DNA from: Herpomyces periplanetae
Taxonomy: Eukaryota > Ascomycota > Laboulbeniomycetes > Herpomycetales > Herpomycetaceae
Assembly: GCA_009733715.1 (NCBI GenBank)
Contig: WMKJ01000029.1
Location: 1-64,000, forward strand
DNA length: 64,000 nt
Reading direction: 5' to 3'
Below are positions 23,401 to 35,532 of this stretch, one piece after another. Under the pieces are notes generated by a model. It was not told the origin of the DNA. It saw only the letters and a list, made by a program, of their open reading frames with translations, and ran no database searches. The translations under genes and the position numbers were made by a program. Position 1 is the stretch's first letter. Every line of letters begins with the position of its first letter.

Positions 23401-24999
23401 ACCTGATTTATCATGGCGACCATCTACCCGGCTACAAGGCGTATCTCTGTGTCCTATACCACATTTTAATATCTACATATAACAATATTATCATGTATAT
23501 CCTCGTAACATTGATATGTAGGTACACGTTGGAGAAATTCCACCTACACAAGTAGCTAGTATATCTATGGAAATTTAACTGTACGATTTTGATGTTATGT
23601 ATGATTTAACTTCGCTTTTAATTCTACGCTGAAGCTTTCTCTCGTACACCGCCATAAGCACAACTCCCTAACAAAGATAAGTTAAACAGCGTAGCATTTT
23701 AAAAAACTCAAATTTTACCGTGTCAATGGCACCAGTTACGCTTGATTGAATCTACGCCTACCACCACGTTACGTTCCTATTAAACCAACCTAACCTCAGC
23801 TCGTCCGCCGCCAAATCACCTTCAGCCCTACGCGGATTCCGTCTCGTCTCAACTTTATTTCCTAATTGGGTAATAAAAGTGGTGTTGGGTTTGCTGGAGT
23901 CGAGGGCGAGGATAAAATGCAAATTTTTCCATGAAATTTAATCATTCTTGAATATGATTTAGTTGTATTGTCATCAGCATCATAGGAATGTGGAATGGGT
24001 AGCAAGGCCCTTTTTCCACGTATCCCAAACACTACTTAACCCTGACGACTAGTTTCACGGACTAACACATTTCACTACTTTGACTACGCTATGCGATATC
24101 CAATCATGATATTGCAAGACTGCGCATTTTATAATTTGCACTGCCTTGTGGCGGTGAGATGTTTTTATTACGTTTAGTGATGGCGACGAATGAAACTATT
24201 GCGCTGGGTTAAATGATGATTATTCTAATTTTCCATGTTCACGTTTATCCCGATCCACCCGTTGCTATATGCCATGATAACTTACCATTAAGATCCACGC
24301 AATCCTCACAGATCATGGTCAACGCTCCCATAAACTCATCATCGCTTTTCTAATTCTACTCGTTTACTCCCCCTACAGGCTGACTTCTGTCTAGGATTGG
24401 CTAAATACTGATCCAAATTATGTTGAGTAGAAACATCTTCATCGTTTCCTCCAGACAAATCCTGCTACGGCTAATTAAACATTTTTCATCAGATTAATCT
24501 ACTCTTCTGCTTTATCACAATTAGACTCAGCCTCATTGTGAACCCGTTCTACGACTCGCCGTTTAACCCTTAAAATAATAATTATCTTGATCATCCCGGT
24601 TTACCTCTTGGATTAAGTTTGCTTGGTACCGCATGATCCAGGCATCGTGAAACAAACTAAACTAAACTATTAGTTCATGATTCCGTTCAACACATGGATC
24701 ATCGAATAAGCTACTCTGGTCATGTTAATATCATATCCCGAGGACATGAAATCCGAGAAAACTCGTTTCTTTTGCGTTCAACTTATCGTGAAATTCTCGA
24801 AGCAAATGTTCAAACGTTCTTTTAAATCCCTATTTTATATCATTCCACACTAATATCTCCCGCTGCTATCTCATGATAACCTTGATTAAACTTATCGCCT
24901 ATCAAGTGATACCACCATTTATCTCGTCTACCAGGTTCAGCTTGCTTCACGCTACCTTTTCCGCAAAGTTACCCAAAGTAATTGAAAACTGCTCTCCAT
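20443..24999. other. Gene-free region upstream of NAA15
   Basis: About 4.5 kb of unbiased AT-rich sequence. Open frames are 60-70 codons at most and resemble nothing known. GTCACGTGAC, a perfect palindromic E-box, is at 21181-21190, about 740 bp upstream of the NAA15 start. CCAAT-like and poly-T patches occur but no promoter core can be fixed. I see no RNA gene or transposon. Confidence 0.5.
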
Positions 25000-26888
25000 C
25001 TTCGCAGCAATTATCGTGCATCTATCCAGCGTGGCGATGCCGTTTTGATTTATTCCCCTAAAATTACACGCATGAACATTCGGACCGTTAGGTTCATCTG
25101 TATTCCAATTCTAGTTCCAATTCCTCCTTAGTCTTCCCAGCTGTTTACTCCATCCCATATCTAATGTACTATCAATCACGCTTGTCTTCAATACACCCAA
25201 TGTTATCTATCTCTATGCCATGCTACTCCCAAAGAGCTACACGTTGCCTTCGCCTTGACCAAATTCGTCAAAATTTCTCACGATTTTCCCACTTCTCTTC
25301 CATCTTTCCCCCTTCAAAAACTCATTTAATCCATTCGATCTCTTTCCTCCCTTCCAGTCCACTGGCTAATCCAACTTTCCCCATAAGCGCTCATCTCCGC
25401 CCCAATCCTTTTCAATTACCTTTTCCCCATCCCAAATCTACCCAATACTTAACCGTTCTCCAATTCATCAATCTTTCGTCCACTTTCACATCCACACACC
25501 AATATAATTTCATCCAAACTCCCCTAATCATCCATTTCATTCTCTACTTTCACTATCTTTCAATCCTTTAATTATCCTCCGCATCGCCCACTTTACGCTT
25601 ATCATCATTCATGCATCTTCCTTGATCGCCCTAGCTCTAAATCCACTTAACTCTTGTAAACTTTTTCCTTGGTTTGTTCAACTTTGTTTCCTTTGATTCT
25701 ATCTTCACTTGCCTATCATCGTCATCTAGGCGCATGTCAAAACTCTTTGCGACCCCAAAAAACCCTCTCTCGCGCGCTATCATTCACCCAAATTCCTCCC
25801 CGTCTCGCCCGGCAATCCCATTGTTTTACCGCCTAAACGCTAATTCTCATTCATCACTTGTCACTACGTCCAACTAGCGTACATACCATTCTTTCATACT
25901 TTCTCATTAGCCAACTTGATCCCAATTTCCAACAAGCCAACTAGCTCTTCGTAATTTGTTTCTTAACTATATCGCCGCCGCTTACTATCTTCCTTACTCC
26001 CGCCCATCGTTGCCTGCGTTAATCTTAACTATATATCATAACTTGCGAATTTCATTACTCTTTAGTTGCGATTTTCTCTTAACCACCCGCTTCATTCCTC
26101 GTTCTCTTTCAATCATTAACTGGGAAATCTTGTGGAAATTTACCTTGTCTTACTCGCTGCGCCTCCTCAGGGGCTGTTTGAGTTATCATTGTCTCCATCG
26201 TTGTCCAAACTTCTTCTTCGTCTTCTTCTTCTTCTTCTCCTCCTCATTTATTGCTATTACTACTGTTCCGGTTTCCGCTCCTCTGCCCCCAGCTCTTGAA
26301 TCTTTCTGTCATTACCCGTGTCTTTTGTCCATGTTTGTACGCACATCTCTCATGATGAAGCACTTTGCAACCGATATAGGTCAATGAACGACCATACTAT
26401 ACCATCCCTTCGTCCATCATACTCAACTATTGTTATTATCTAGCGCTCGAGTATCGCGTCTATCCCAAAATTATTTTGCTCGCTAGCCCTCATCATTTTC
26501 TTCTTTCAATTCTTTCCATTGCTTATCCTGCGGTCCAATTTCTTGTACATGATAAACTTCCTTCAACTTCGGTTTATTCTCTTCCAACTTTTCCCTTTCC
26601 CTTTGCTTTTCATCTACTTATCTCCATCAACCTTCCTCACTTGCTTGAAATATTTCCCTCGGTCCACTCCCTTGCTTCCTTCGTCTTCTGCCTACTCCCT
26701 CATTCCAAATCAAGCATTGAATTGTTTCTTTAATTCTTAAATTCCCTTGAACCTCTGATATCGATGCTCAATAAACTCTCCCTAACATTCCCACCATCCC
26801 CAGACTTCTCTTGTCCCTTTTACTCCCTCCCTAAAATACTGTATCTGTACTTCGGCCCGTCTTCTCTTCCTTTCCCTATAACACGATC
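25000..26888 (+). other. Pyrimidine-rich tract upstream of the RSC7-like gene
   Basis: From about 25.1 kb to the start codon the plus strand is dominated by C and T, with runs such as CTTCTTCTTCTTC at about 26210-26240. Open frames in this stretch (up to 143 codons) are rich in Ser, Phe, Leu and Pro as expected from the bias and match no family I know. It probably represents promoter and long 5' leader sequence. Confidence 0.5.
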
Positions 26889-29582
26889 ATGATCACAATG
26901 AGTCAATCTCAACCCTTTCACGACTTCTTTTCCCTTGATCCGTCTTCCGTACAGCCTTTGGTTTCTGAATCTGAACCAATCACTAGCTCCAACTTAGCAG
27001 GTACAAATCTTTTTCTCTTGAATTCTTGTTCTGAATGGTCAATTGCCATTTTTCTACTTTGTTATTCATTCCAACTTTTATTACGTCAAATAGCCTCAAG
27101 ACTCTTGACTGCCTCATCAGCCTTTGGTTTCTTTGATCTACTCCCCATTTACTACCTTTCGTGTTATCCCCATACATACATCCATCCATTCACACACGCA
27201 CGCATACGTATATATATATATATATATATGTATACACATGCGCATTGACTTAACGCAAGCGATACGCAATCATTGATGTGCGGCAAAGGTCGGGCTTGAT
27301 ACCCTTTAACAACCATAAAGTGAACCGCTCAATGCGCCGTCATCATCTGTTGAATCAGCCCCTCTCAATTCCCCTTCAAACAACAAAATTTCTCCTCAAT
27401 TTAGTCTCTTAATCCTTATCCGCTTCCATTCACTCGCTACTTGCTTAAACAAAATTTTCAATCTTGTTGTACACAATACTCCTACACTATTAGCACCGTC
27501 ATGTTAATCTTGTCCCTTCGTTGAATATAATGTTTTACTGATACCCAACTTCCTTTACAGTTGTTGATGTGCCTACTGGTTATTCCACTCCTTCCATCGA
27601 TTTGTCTTGTGCACAAGGAGGACAGGGGAATCACAAACGTAGTAGATCTTCGATTAACGAGTATAGTATAGAAGATACTACGCCTGATTTCGGTAGGTTG
27701 TCGTATATTTAACATATCAAATGAGTGTATGCATCCATGATTGAATATATGCAAAACTTGCGCGTACCCGACTTCATGAAAATGCCAATGCGAACTTTGT
27801 ATTGTACCGCTTCATCTGACATCTCCACACCCGCAGCCTCACATGCGCCAACAACGTCCATCAGTTTTTTCCCATGAACATAAATGATGTGAAGCCATAT
27901 CTAACCTTTTCGCATACGTAGATGATAAACCTCGCAAACGCGGCCGGCCGCCAAAAGTTCGGAATCCCGAAGATCCTCAGCAACAGCAACATCAGAATTT
28001 AAAAGATCCCCAACCCATTCAACGTGGTATCAACTCTACCTCCACCTCCACCACTGCACCAAACTCCCCTGCTTCTCAAAAACCCTCCACTACCGGAAAC
28101 CGGTCAGGATCAGGCCTTCGTGCCTTGCCATCAATGAGAGACCATACCACTAATCAAGTTAACCCCGAAGGTGATGAATATATACCCCGAGAAATAGACG
28201 AAGCTGGCGAAACAAAGGTTGATAAAGACGGTGTGTTGCAGCATCAACGAATGTATCGGTGCAGAACCTTCCGATTGCCCCATCGTGCAAATAAATTGTT
28301 TATGCTAGCAACTGAATGTGCTCGAGTGTTAAGTTATCGGGACTCTTACCTACTCTTCACCAAAAATCAATCGTTATACAAGATCATTGCATCACAAGCC
28401 GAGAAAGATTCTCTAATAGCTCAAGAAATACTACCATACTCATACCGTTCAAGACAGATTGCAATTGTAGCTGCTAGATCAATCTTTCGGCAATTTGGTA
28501 GCAGAATAATAGTGAATGGACACCGTGTCCGTGACGATTACTGGGAATCTCGTGCGCGAAAGCAGGGTTTTACAGAAAATGATGTAGCAAGCGACCGAAG
28601 ACCTGGTGTCAATCGGAAGCGTGAAACTACAGGAGTTCCGCTAAACTTCAACATGACAACCACTGCTGCAGGTGCACTCGCCCCGGCATGTTCCCCAAAC
28701 TCCACCTTTTCCACCATGATTGATACATACAACCCAGAATCATCAATATTTGTCAACATACCCCCAACTTTGGCTCCCGCATCATCTACCCATGCACAAG
28801 ACCTCAGTCCTACCCCTACATATTCATTCGGAGATTCACTTCAAGCCCATCCTCAATCAGCTTACCAAATTCCACCTCATGAACACCACCCGCATTTTCA
28901 ACTTCATCATGAAGCCACTTTTCACCATCATCCAGAGAATGATCCATCCCTTATACAGAACCAGGTCATGCATCATCCCAATTATCTAGATGTAGCTTCA
29001 AACTACATTATCCAAAACTCTCAACCCAAGCAGTCGTCAATTGATATTCCCATGGATGAAATGGGTCAGAATCTTCTCACCCAACAAGCCCTTCCGTACA
29101 TGCAGTCGGAAAATTTGGGTTACAGTTCAACTATGAATTTATCATCACCTTCAAACTTGACCGGAGGAACTTTACACGGCAGGATAGCTAACGATCATAT
29201 CAATGAAATGGACAGCATTTCCCAGGTATTACCCCTATCTCATTCTTCACTAACCTCCTGCGATTTTCTATCCTTAACACGACCAAGACTCGACTTTGCT
29301 GGACCACCTTATCTTGATCAAACTATACCATCGCCAACTTCGGAAATTTTAAGTCAAGCCAGCCAAATGGCTGATTTTAACCGGAATTTGAGTGAACAAC
29401 GCTTTCGACGCAGTCAGCATTTGAGTGACTTATGGAAGAGACCACTAGAATGTGCTACAATGCTAACATCTTCCCAGCCTACCGACCTGTCGCTTACAGA
29501 GTTGAAGCAGGAAGATGAGAAGCAGTCGGCACAAGGTACACCTGAGACAAACTTTAACGTATGGACGGGCAATCGTTATTAA
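26889..29582 (+). CDS. RSC7: Rsc7/Swp82-type chromatin remodelling complex subunit
   Basis: Accessory subunit of RSC/SWI-SNF class remodellers (yeast Npl6/Rsc7, Swp82). Exons: 26889-27000, 27561-27692, 27922-29582; phases agree and give 634 aa. An AT-hook-like KPRKRGRPPKV opens exon 3 near residue 84. The CRC-subunit domain spans roughly residues 160-300: GDEYIPREIDEAGE, MYRCRTFRLPHRANKLFML, CARVLSYRDSYLLF, LPYSYRSRQIAIVAARS, FRQFGSRIIVNGHRVRDDYW. The remainder is a long Ser/Pro/Gln/His-rich tail with a His-rich patch. Exon 1 and the 560-bp first intron, which holds a (TA)n run, are less certain than the AT-hook and domain exons; they are chosen because the donor and acceptor phases match. 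RSC7 and SWP82 cannot be told apart by eye. Confidence 0.88.
27208..27229. repeat. (TA)n microsatellite inside intron 1 of the RSC7-like gene
   Basis: About 22 bases of alternating T and A, preceded by CACACGCACGCATACG. It lies within the inferred first intron. Confidence 0.85.
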
Positions 29583-30262
29583 ACTTGAACAGCAGGGTGT
29601 GGTATACTATTGTTGATATGGCTTTAACGAACGAAGATGGGATGATGTGATGGACAAGTTTGAATACACACACTCGCGTGTATACAACCTGTGATAACTG
29701 CACAAATTGCATGAATCGACATGATGCTCATCCCTGAAGGATTGGTTTACAGTCGGGAGAGCGTTTGCGAGTTCACGTATCATGGATAATCAAGTCGCCA
29801 GAGCTCTTGTAAACTCGAATATGCACACCTGGACGTGCGATCAGGGACGCTAGGTAAACCACAGCTTAAGATTCACGCGTACATTTGCACTCACCCAAGA
29901 CAATATTGCACCCACAATCGCAGAGTTGTATACACGCCCCAGTGACATCGCAAGGTTCAACAAATGAGAGTATTAAATTCGGTTTGCAGAGAATAGCTCG
30001 TAGTGTCGGTGCTTGACTCTTAACTAATCCTGGTAACAGTTTTGCCGAAAACAGGATAATAAAATAATAGCAGCAGGGCGGAGTTAAGAATAAACTTGCG
30101 TAATTTGTGATTATATATTCATTCTATTTTGATGATACGCAAAATTTGTTGATAGCTGGCACGACTTTCGAGCGCCGGACGCAAGTCTAGTTACGAATTT
30201 TAACAATCTTTCGCCATCGTCGTATGTTAAATTAATCAATTTCCATCGTTCAACTTGTCAAC
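29583..30262. other. Intergenic region between RSC7-like and GCV1 3' ends
   Basis: Convergent 3' flanks of 680 bp. No open frame of note, no repeat and no RNA gene were seen. Confidence 0.5.
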
Positions 30263-31696
30263 TTAGCGACTAGCTGCCCGGTAATAATTATTCTTTATAA
30301 ATGGCATTCGGCTCACTATATAGCAACGCCTCTTACCCGATCTAAGCTTAGCCCAAACTCTCGTGCCAATCTTATTATAAGGAACTTTAACGTAGGCCAT
30401 ACCAATTGGTACTCCGTTCAAACTTGGACTAGGTGACCCAGACGTAACATTTCCAATAATTGATGAATCATCACTATCGACTTCGCCATACAGCTGTGCA
30501 CCGGCCCTAGCACACGACAGATTTTCCCTTGGATCTGCTGCTACGATACCAATTCTACGATGATTAACTGGAAGTCTCTGGATGTCTTCTGGGACTGAAG
30601 CAGACTTAACGGATGATTTTACTTGCGCAAGAATGGTTTCTGCCCCAAGGAATCCCGTGGGATCATTAAGTCTATCTTTTCCAATAATCCATGATAGCGA
30701 TGCTTCCACTGGTGTAGTTGAATCATTAAGATCACTACCGTATAAGCATAAGCCAGCTTCTAAACGAAGAGTGTCTCGACTAGCTAGCCCAGCTAAACGA
30801 ACTCGGTCTCGCCCACCAACTTTAAGTATGCTGTTAACCACGGATGTAATATCTACTGAAGGCGTAAATGATATTTCAAAGCCATCTTCTCCCGTGTAAC
30901 CCGAGCGAGATACGAAAGCTCTGGCAATCTCTGTAGGGTTGGTTGAGCGTAGATCAAAGTACCCGGACTGTCCAAAGTATAAGTTTGCTAATCTTTTTTC
31001 GTCCTCACTACTTGAAAAAGACATTGCCATGACCTCTGCAGCTAATGGTCCTTGTAATGCGATTAAATTATTTTTAGGCTCAGTTTTCCAAAGCACATCC
31101 GGTTTCCCCTCTTTTTTCCAGTTTGACAATTGTTCAGAAATATGAGCGATGTCTTTGTCGCGACACCCTGCATTGGTAACTACGTAAAAACTATTAGGGT
31201 CCTCCAGCTTGGTGATCATGGTATCATCAATTATTCCACCGGTATGAGGATGAAGGAAGCAGGATAGAGTGGAGTGAAACGGAGGTAATGAATTAAGCGA
31301 TGAGGGTGTTAGATATTGAAGGAACTCACACGCTCCAGGCCCAGTAAATCGATGCTGGAGCATATGACTTACGTCCCATAAACTAGATTTTGCACGTGTC
31401 CATTTATGGGAATCGATAATACTTTGGTCCGAGTATTGAACAGGCATGTAAAACCCCCCGAATTCAACCATTTTCCCGCCATTCTTGACGTGAAAATCGT
31501 ATAAAGCCGTTTTTTTAACTTCGGAAACATCAGATATACAGCGTCGAGTAAAACTTTTAAATCGTGGGACCGTTGAAATGGGAGAAATCCGTGGAGCACT
31601 AATTAATTCAATTAATCATGATTTTGCATGGTGAAAACGAGTATAAAATCAAACCTACACAAACACAGACCAACGTAGAGTTGTAAATGACAACAT
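30263..31696 (-). CDS. GCV1: Aminomethyltransferase, glycine cleavage T-protein
   Basis: Mitochondrial T-protein of the glycine decarboxylase complex; moves the aminomethyl carbon from lipoyl-H-protein to tetrahydrofolate, releasing ammonia. Exons: 31659-31696 and 30263-31598, 457 aa. Exon 1 MLSFTTLRWSVFV plus APRISPIS, then basic Arg/Phe/Ser residues, is a typical mitochondrial presequence. Mature features: KTALYDFHVKNGGKMVEFGG, WDVSHMLQHRF, LTPSSLNSLPP, NAGCRDKD, IALQGPLA, SRSGYTGEDGFEI, GLASRDTLRLEAGLCLYG and the C-terminal GNVTSGSPSPSLN with GMAYV. The 60-bp intron was inferred to remove an upstream in-frame stop and gives a valine at the junction. It shares a 301-bp divergent promoter with VMA5. 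Confidence 0.95.
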
Positions 31697-31997
31697 GGTT
31701 AGGCCAAAATTTAGTTTGGATTTTTATGTATTAAAATCCTTTGGATAGCAATCACACAAGAAAAATAATGCAAAAGAGAGAAGAAAGGACCATTACAAGA
31801 ATTATCGCGATCGTCAAAGCCGCGATTTAAATCAAACAATCAAAATCGAGCCAATATCCCGGAGCCGGCAAAAGTAAACCCCGGGCAGGCTGGGGATGAA
31901 AGATAGTCCGAACCGAACAGATGGGCGACGCGAACGGACGAAATGGAAACGCGAAGAAAAGGTTTGGTGATAATTGTGTGAAATTCAACGGTTGTCC
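31697..31997. promoter_or_regulatory. Divergent promoter between GCV1 and VMA5
   Basis: The two start codons are 301 bp apart on opposite strands, so both promoters must lie here unless leaders overlap. A CCAAT-type box (GAGCCAATATCC) is at about 31852-31863 in a GC-rich patch, with AT-rich sequence on the GCV1 side. No TATA box stands out. Function is inferred from position. Confidence 0.5.
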
Positions 31998-33576
31998 ATG
32001 TCGGGGTTTACGTCTTCTTCATTTATAGCGGTGTCGCTGCCTACATCGATTGTAAAAACGCAGGATGAACAGGACGCGCTGGAGAGAATTAAACAGATTG
32101 TGTCCCCAGTTAGCGGGGTAAAATTACATCGTTTGGATATTCCAACCTTAAAAGTTGGCACATTGGATGCTTTGGTTAAGGAAGCAGATGAGTTATCACG
32201 ATTGGAAAGTGTTTGTTTAAACGTTGCAAATCGTTCATTAGATGCACTTAAAATGTTGTTTAATTCGGACGTGGATCGTGTTAACTCACTTCGTTTAATT
32301 GAAAACGGTAAGCGAAATTCCGGTGATCTACCCTTAATGGCAGAATGCACATATTAACAAGTTGTACGCTACAAGTAACACCGGAACAGTATATTATATC
32401 ATTTCATTGGAACAAGATTAAATTTCGCTCTGAAAGATCAATTTCCGAATTAATAGCTTATTTCGCAAAGGTAAGTATTGCATACATGGAGATATACACA
32501 TTACCGGTTTAACTACGTATAAAGTTAACGTGATTATACGTTCCAAACATTAATAGGAAATAGACGGGATTGAAGAAGCTGTTAAAGAACACGTTTCGGC
32601 GTATAATATAGTTAAGACTAACTTAGCCTCCTCGGAGCGTAAACGCACGTAAGTTAAAGCAGTTGGCCCATCAAACTCGACGCAACTTTCCCATACTTAC
32701 GCATATATGATTTACCCAAATGCCGGTACTCTTATTCACCGCGATGTATAGTGGCAATCTAGCTACACGCTCACTTACCTCGATCGTCCCGCCCAACGCT
32801 TTAGTCGAGGATTCTGAATACTTAGTTACACATTTAATCGCAGTTCCACTTACAGAGCAAAAGAAATTTCTCGCTTCATACGAAAGTATAACGGACTTTG
32901 TAGTTCCACGTTCAGCTCAGGAAATTTCCCGAGATGCGGAATTCATTTTATACGCTGTCACGATGTTTCGCAAGTCGGCAGCAAACTTTCAACAATGTTG
33001 TCAACAGCGAAAGTGGATTGTGCGCGATTATCAACCTTTAACTATGGATTCGTCGAATTCCGATATAGCAGAAGCCGAACGACTCGCCACTCGGGAAAAT
33101 TCTCTATGGAATGAATTGCTGTTGCTTGGGCGCACAAGTTACAGTGAAAGTGCATCCATAGCTATACATACACTTGTTCTTCGGATTTTTGTCGAGACTG
33201 TGCTACGCTACGGATTGCCGTTGGATTATGTTGCTTTGATCATCGAAGTAAGCTATCTTGTTTATTCTCATTCTTAAACTATCCATTCCTTATCACTAGT
33301 CCGTATGTCTGATCGACATTTTAACACACTGGTGCGCTTATTACCCTCCAGGTACCGACCGCGAAAGCCTGTGTAAAGGTAAAATCATTGTTGGATTCGG
33401 AGTTTCATTATTTGGGCGGTGGGGCAGTCGAACGTGATGCACGCGGTCAGCCAAAACCCTTTAGCAGTTCCGACACATCTTCAAATGGAATGTCCAGTGA
33501 AATTTCTACGTCAGCAAGTGCTCTCATAAATCAAGAATATACGGCCTATGTTTGCTTCGAAGTAACATTGGTGTGA
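31998..33576 (+). CDS. VMA5: V-type H+-ATPase subunit C
   Basis: Stalk subunit that joins V1 to V0 and controls reversible disassembly of the vacuolar proton pump. Exons: 31998-32307, 32376-32470, 32557-32648, 32752-33247, 33352-33576; phases agree, 405 aa, near the usual 380-390. Markers: FIAVSLPTSI, LDIPTLKVGTLDALVKEADELSRLE, the middle helix pair with YNIVKTNLASSERKRTGNLATRSL, VEDSEYLVTHLIAVP, ESITDFVVPRSAQ, YAVTMFRKSAANF, IHTLVLRIFVETVLRYGLPLDY and the final FHYLGGG with YAYVCFEV-like end (EYTAYVCFEVTLV). The start is the ATG giving MSGFTSSSF. Intron 1 has two acceptors 14 bases apart; only the second keeps the frame. A Ser-rich insertion precedes the C-terminus. Confidence 0.93.
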
Positions 33577-33693
33577 GGAGTACACCCTGCACGAAAATAA
33601 CCTGCTAACTGAAAGTCATTGACGTCAATATTCATTTTATTTTTGCGATATCTTATTTTATCAGATTGTATATATACTGTGCCAATACATAGG
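33577..33693. other. Short convergent spacer with TGACGTCA palindrome
   Basis: 117 bp separate the VMA5 stop from the MET14 stop. A perfect TGACGTCA lies at 33620-33627. Since both genes end here, a promoter role is doubtful. Confidence 0.6.
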
Positions 33694-34467
33694 TTAAACA
33701 CTTGATTTCTCTATGTTTTTCAGCACAGCAACTTGGTTGGGAATCAGTTCGTGATTGTGCAAATAAGTGAGTATGGATTGTAGAGCAGTAGGAATGTCTA
33801 ATTGATGAGTAGCAACATGTATTTCAGCAGAATCTGGTGGCTCGTATGGAGCATCTTTTGACATGCCAGTAAGCTGGGGTATTTCACCGGCTAAAGCACG
33901 AGCGTATAAGCCTTTGGGATCGCGTGAAATAGCTTCGTTCAAAGGCACATCAACAAACACTTCAACAAAGGGAATTGCACTCGTGATTGCTGTGTTATCT
34001 GACGAAGCATTTTGTGACCACGGCGTTTGGTGAATCTGACGAGCAGTTTGACGATCCTTACGGTAGGGTGATATACATGCGACCAATGCGATAGTTCCCG
34101 AATCTGCAAATAGCTTAGCTACTTCGCCAACGCGACGAATATTTTCGTGTCGGTCTTGCGGGCTAAATCCAAGATCCCGATTCAAGCCAAAGCGAATGTT
34201 ATCACCGTCTAAGCGATATGCTGGTAATCCGTGTTGAATGAAATGACGTTCTAAAGCCGTGGCAAGTGTTGATTTACCTGCCCCCGATAGACCTGTAAAC
34301 CAAAGTGTAAAGCCAGTTAAAGAAGAGCAGTAGGGTGAAAACTTAGCGCGTAAATTCGCACGCTCTTGAAACCCTAAGGTAGACGAATGCCACGTTAAAT
34401 TACTGGCAATGGGTGTAGAATTCCCGTCCGTATCACTGGTCAGTGCAGACAATTTACCGGCAGCCAT
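33694..34467 (-). CDS. MET14: Adenylylsulfate (APS) kinase
   Basis: Phosphorylates APS with ATP to PAPS, the second step of sulfate assimilation, in the cytosol. Single exon, 257 aa, stand-alone kinase (not fused to ATP sulfurylase). Motifs: P-loop GLSGAGKST near residues 59-67, RLDGDNIRFGLNRDLGFS, ENIRRVGEVAKLFADSG, the mobile lid start SPYRKDR, VEVFVDVPL and DPKGLYARALAGEI, then APYEPP. About 40 residues precede the usual family start, without clear targeting features. A short insertion (around TPWSQNASSDNTAIT) follows the lid region. It lies head-to-tail behind ERCC1, separated by 231 bp. Confidence 0.96.
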   Translation of the reverse strand: MAAGKLSALTSDTDGNSTPIASNLTWHSSTLGFQERANLRAKFSPYCSSLTGFTLWFTGLSGAGKSTLATALERHFIQHGLPAYRLDGDNIRFGLNRDLGFSPQDRHENIRRVGEVAKLFADSGTIALVACISPYRKDRQTARQIHQTPWSQNASSDNTAITSAIPFVEVFVDVPLNEAISRDPKGLYARALAGEIPQLTGMSKDAPYEPPDSAEIHVATHQLDIPTALQSILTYLHNHELIPNQVAVLKNIEKSSV

Positions 34468-34698
34468 ACGTAATATGTAGGAGAAAGCCGGGAAAATTGT
34501 CCGTTTAAAGTGAAGCTAGAAGTCCCCCCAAAAACTATCCCGAATGATAACTTGAATAATGAACAAAATTTGAAATGAGACAAATCGACAAAAATATAAA
34601 AACATCCTCGTTAAATCCTCGCGTACGTGCCCGTAGACTCCGAATTACGTTTCACGTGCTTTACGGAATCGGGAAAAACACCTCATCCCGATACCAGA

Positions 34699-35532
34699 TC
34701 ATATGCTGTCACTAGCCACATCTGCTGGGGCGGTTGATGGGGGAATATGTTTTACCGTGCCGCTAGTGAGGCTGTTGGAACAAAGCGAATTACGCACGTG
34801 AGAAAGTATGAAAGGTTCATGAACGGCGCGGTACCAATTTTGGGCTTTTTTTTCACCCCAGCCTGGAATGAGTACAATCTCTTCGGGACGAGCACGTATT
34901 GCAGCTCGTAAACTCCCAAAATTTGTTATTAAATTTAAAGCGTCGCTTTTATTAACACTGGCAACACTGGTAATGAAATCAACAACTTGATCAGCGTAGG
35001 TGGTGGATTTTCGTTCTTGTATAGCATTAGGTTTAGCGTATTCTTGCAATTTATATAGTTCAATATACCGTGCAGCTTCGAGGGCAGACCCACATGCTAG
35101 TAGAGTAAATTTTGTGAGAACGCAAAGTTTGCCAATTTCGCGTAATTCGTCAGCTGGATTTTCCACATCTAAGACGAGTAGAAGTACACGCAACACGTAA
35201 CGATCACCAACTTGACGAACTCTCTGGTAAACGTATTCAGGATGTAAACGATGATATTTAATGCTGAGAAAGAGTGCACAGGATGTTTTACCCATTACAT
35301 AGTCCGCTCGGATATCCTCTGTAGTATACTCCCATACTACACACTTAATATGAGAAAGTAGGGGATTGCCCTTTTGCCGTTCGGATACGAGAAGGTGAGC
35401 GGAACCTCGACCACTAGAACCGGAAAAAATTTGACTGGAATCATGATTAAGTGCTGATGTTATGGCAGGAGCAGTAGCTGAAGGAACAAGCTTGACACCC
35501 TTGGAGTTATTTGGCTCCTCATTACTTGCCAT
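34699..35532 (-). CDS. RAD10: ERCC1/Rad10/Swi10 DNA repair endonuclease subunit
   Basis: Non-catalytic partner of XPF/Rad1 in the structure-specific nuclease that cuts 5' of lesions in nucleotide excision repair and acts in recombination. Single exon, 277 aa. The central domain, about residues 50-180, reads VSERQKGNPLLSHIKCVVWEY-like sequence (QKGNPLLSHIKCVVWEY), DYVMGKTSCALFLSIKYHRL, HPEYVYQRV and VLRVLLLVLDVENP; it lacks the XPF catalytic ERK-D motif as expected. The C-terminal double helix-hairpin-helix, about 185-250, shows VASVNKSDALNLITNFGSL and LIPGWGEKKAQNWYRAVHEPF. The first 45 residues are Ser/Ala-rich and poorly conserved. Start ATG is the first in frame. Confidence 0.95.
   Translation of the reverse strand: MASNEEPNNSKGVKLVPSATAPAITSALNHDSSQIFSGSSGRGSAHLLVSERQKGNPLLSHIKCVVWEYTTEDIRADYVMGKTSCALFLSIKYHRLHPEYVYQRVRQVGDRYVLRVLLLVLDVENPADELREIGKLCVLTKFTLLACGSALEAARYIELYKLQEYAKPNAIQERKSTTYADQVVDFITSVASVNKSDALNLITNFGSLRAAIRARPEEIVLIPGWGEKKAQNWYRAVHEPFILSHVRNSLCSNSLTSGTVKHIPPSTAPADVASDSI

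Noticed and set aside
25164-26740. Open frames of 67-143 codons in the C/T-rich tract
   Set aside because: Composition is Ser/Phe/Leu/Pro-rich as expected from biased DNA, frames overlap, and no motif is visible.
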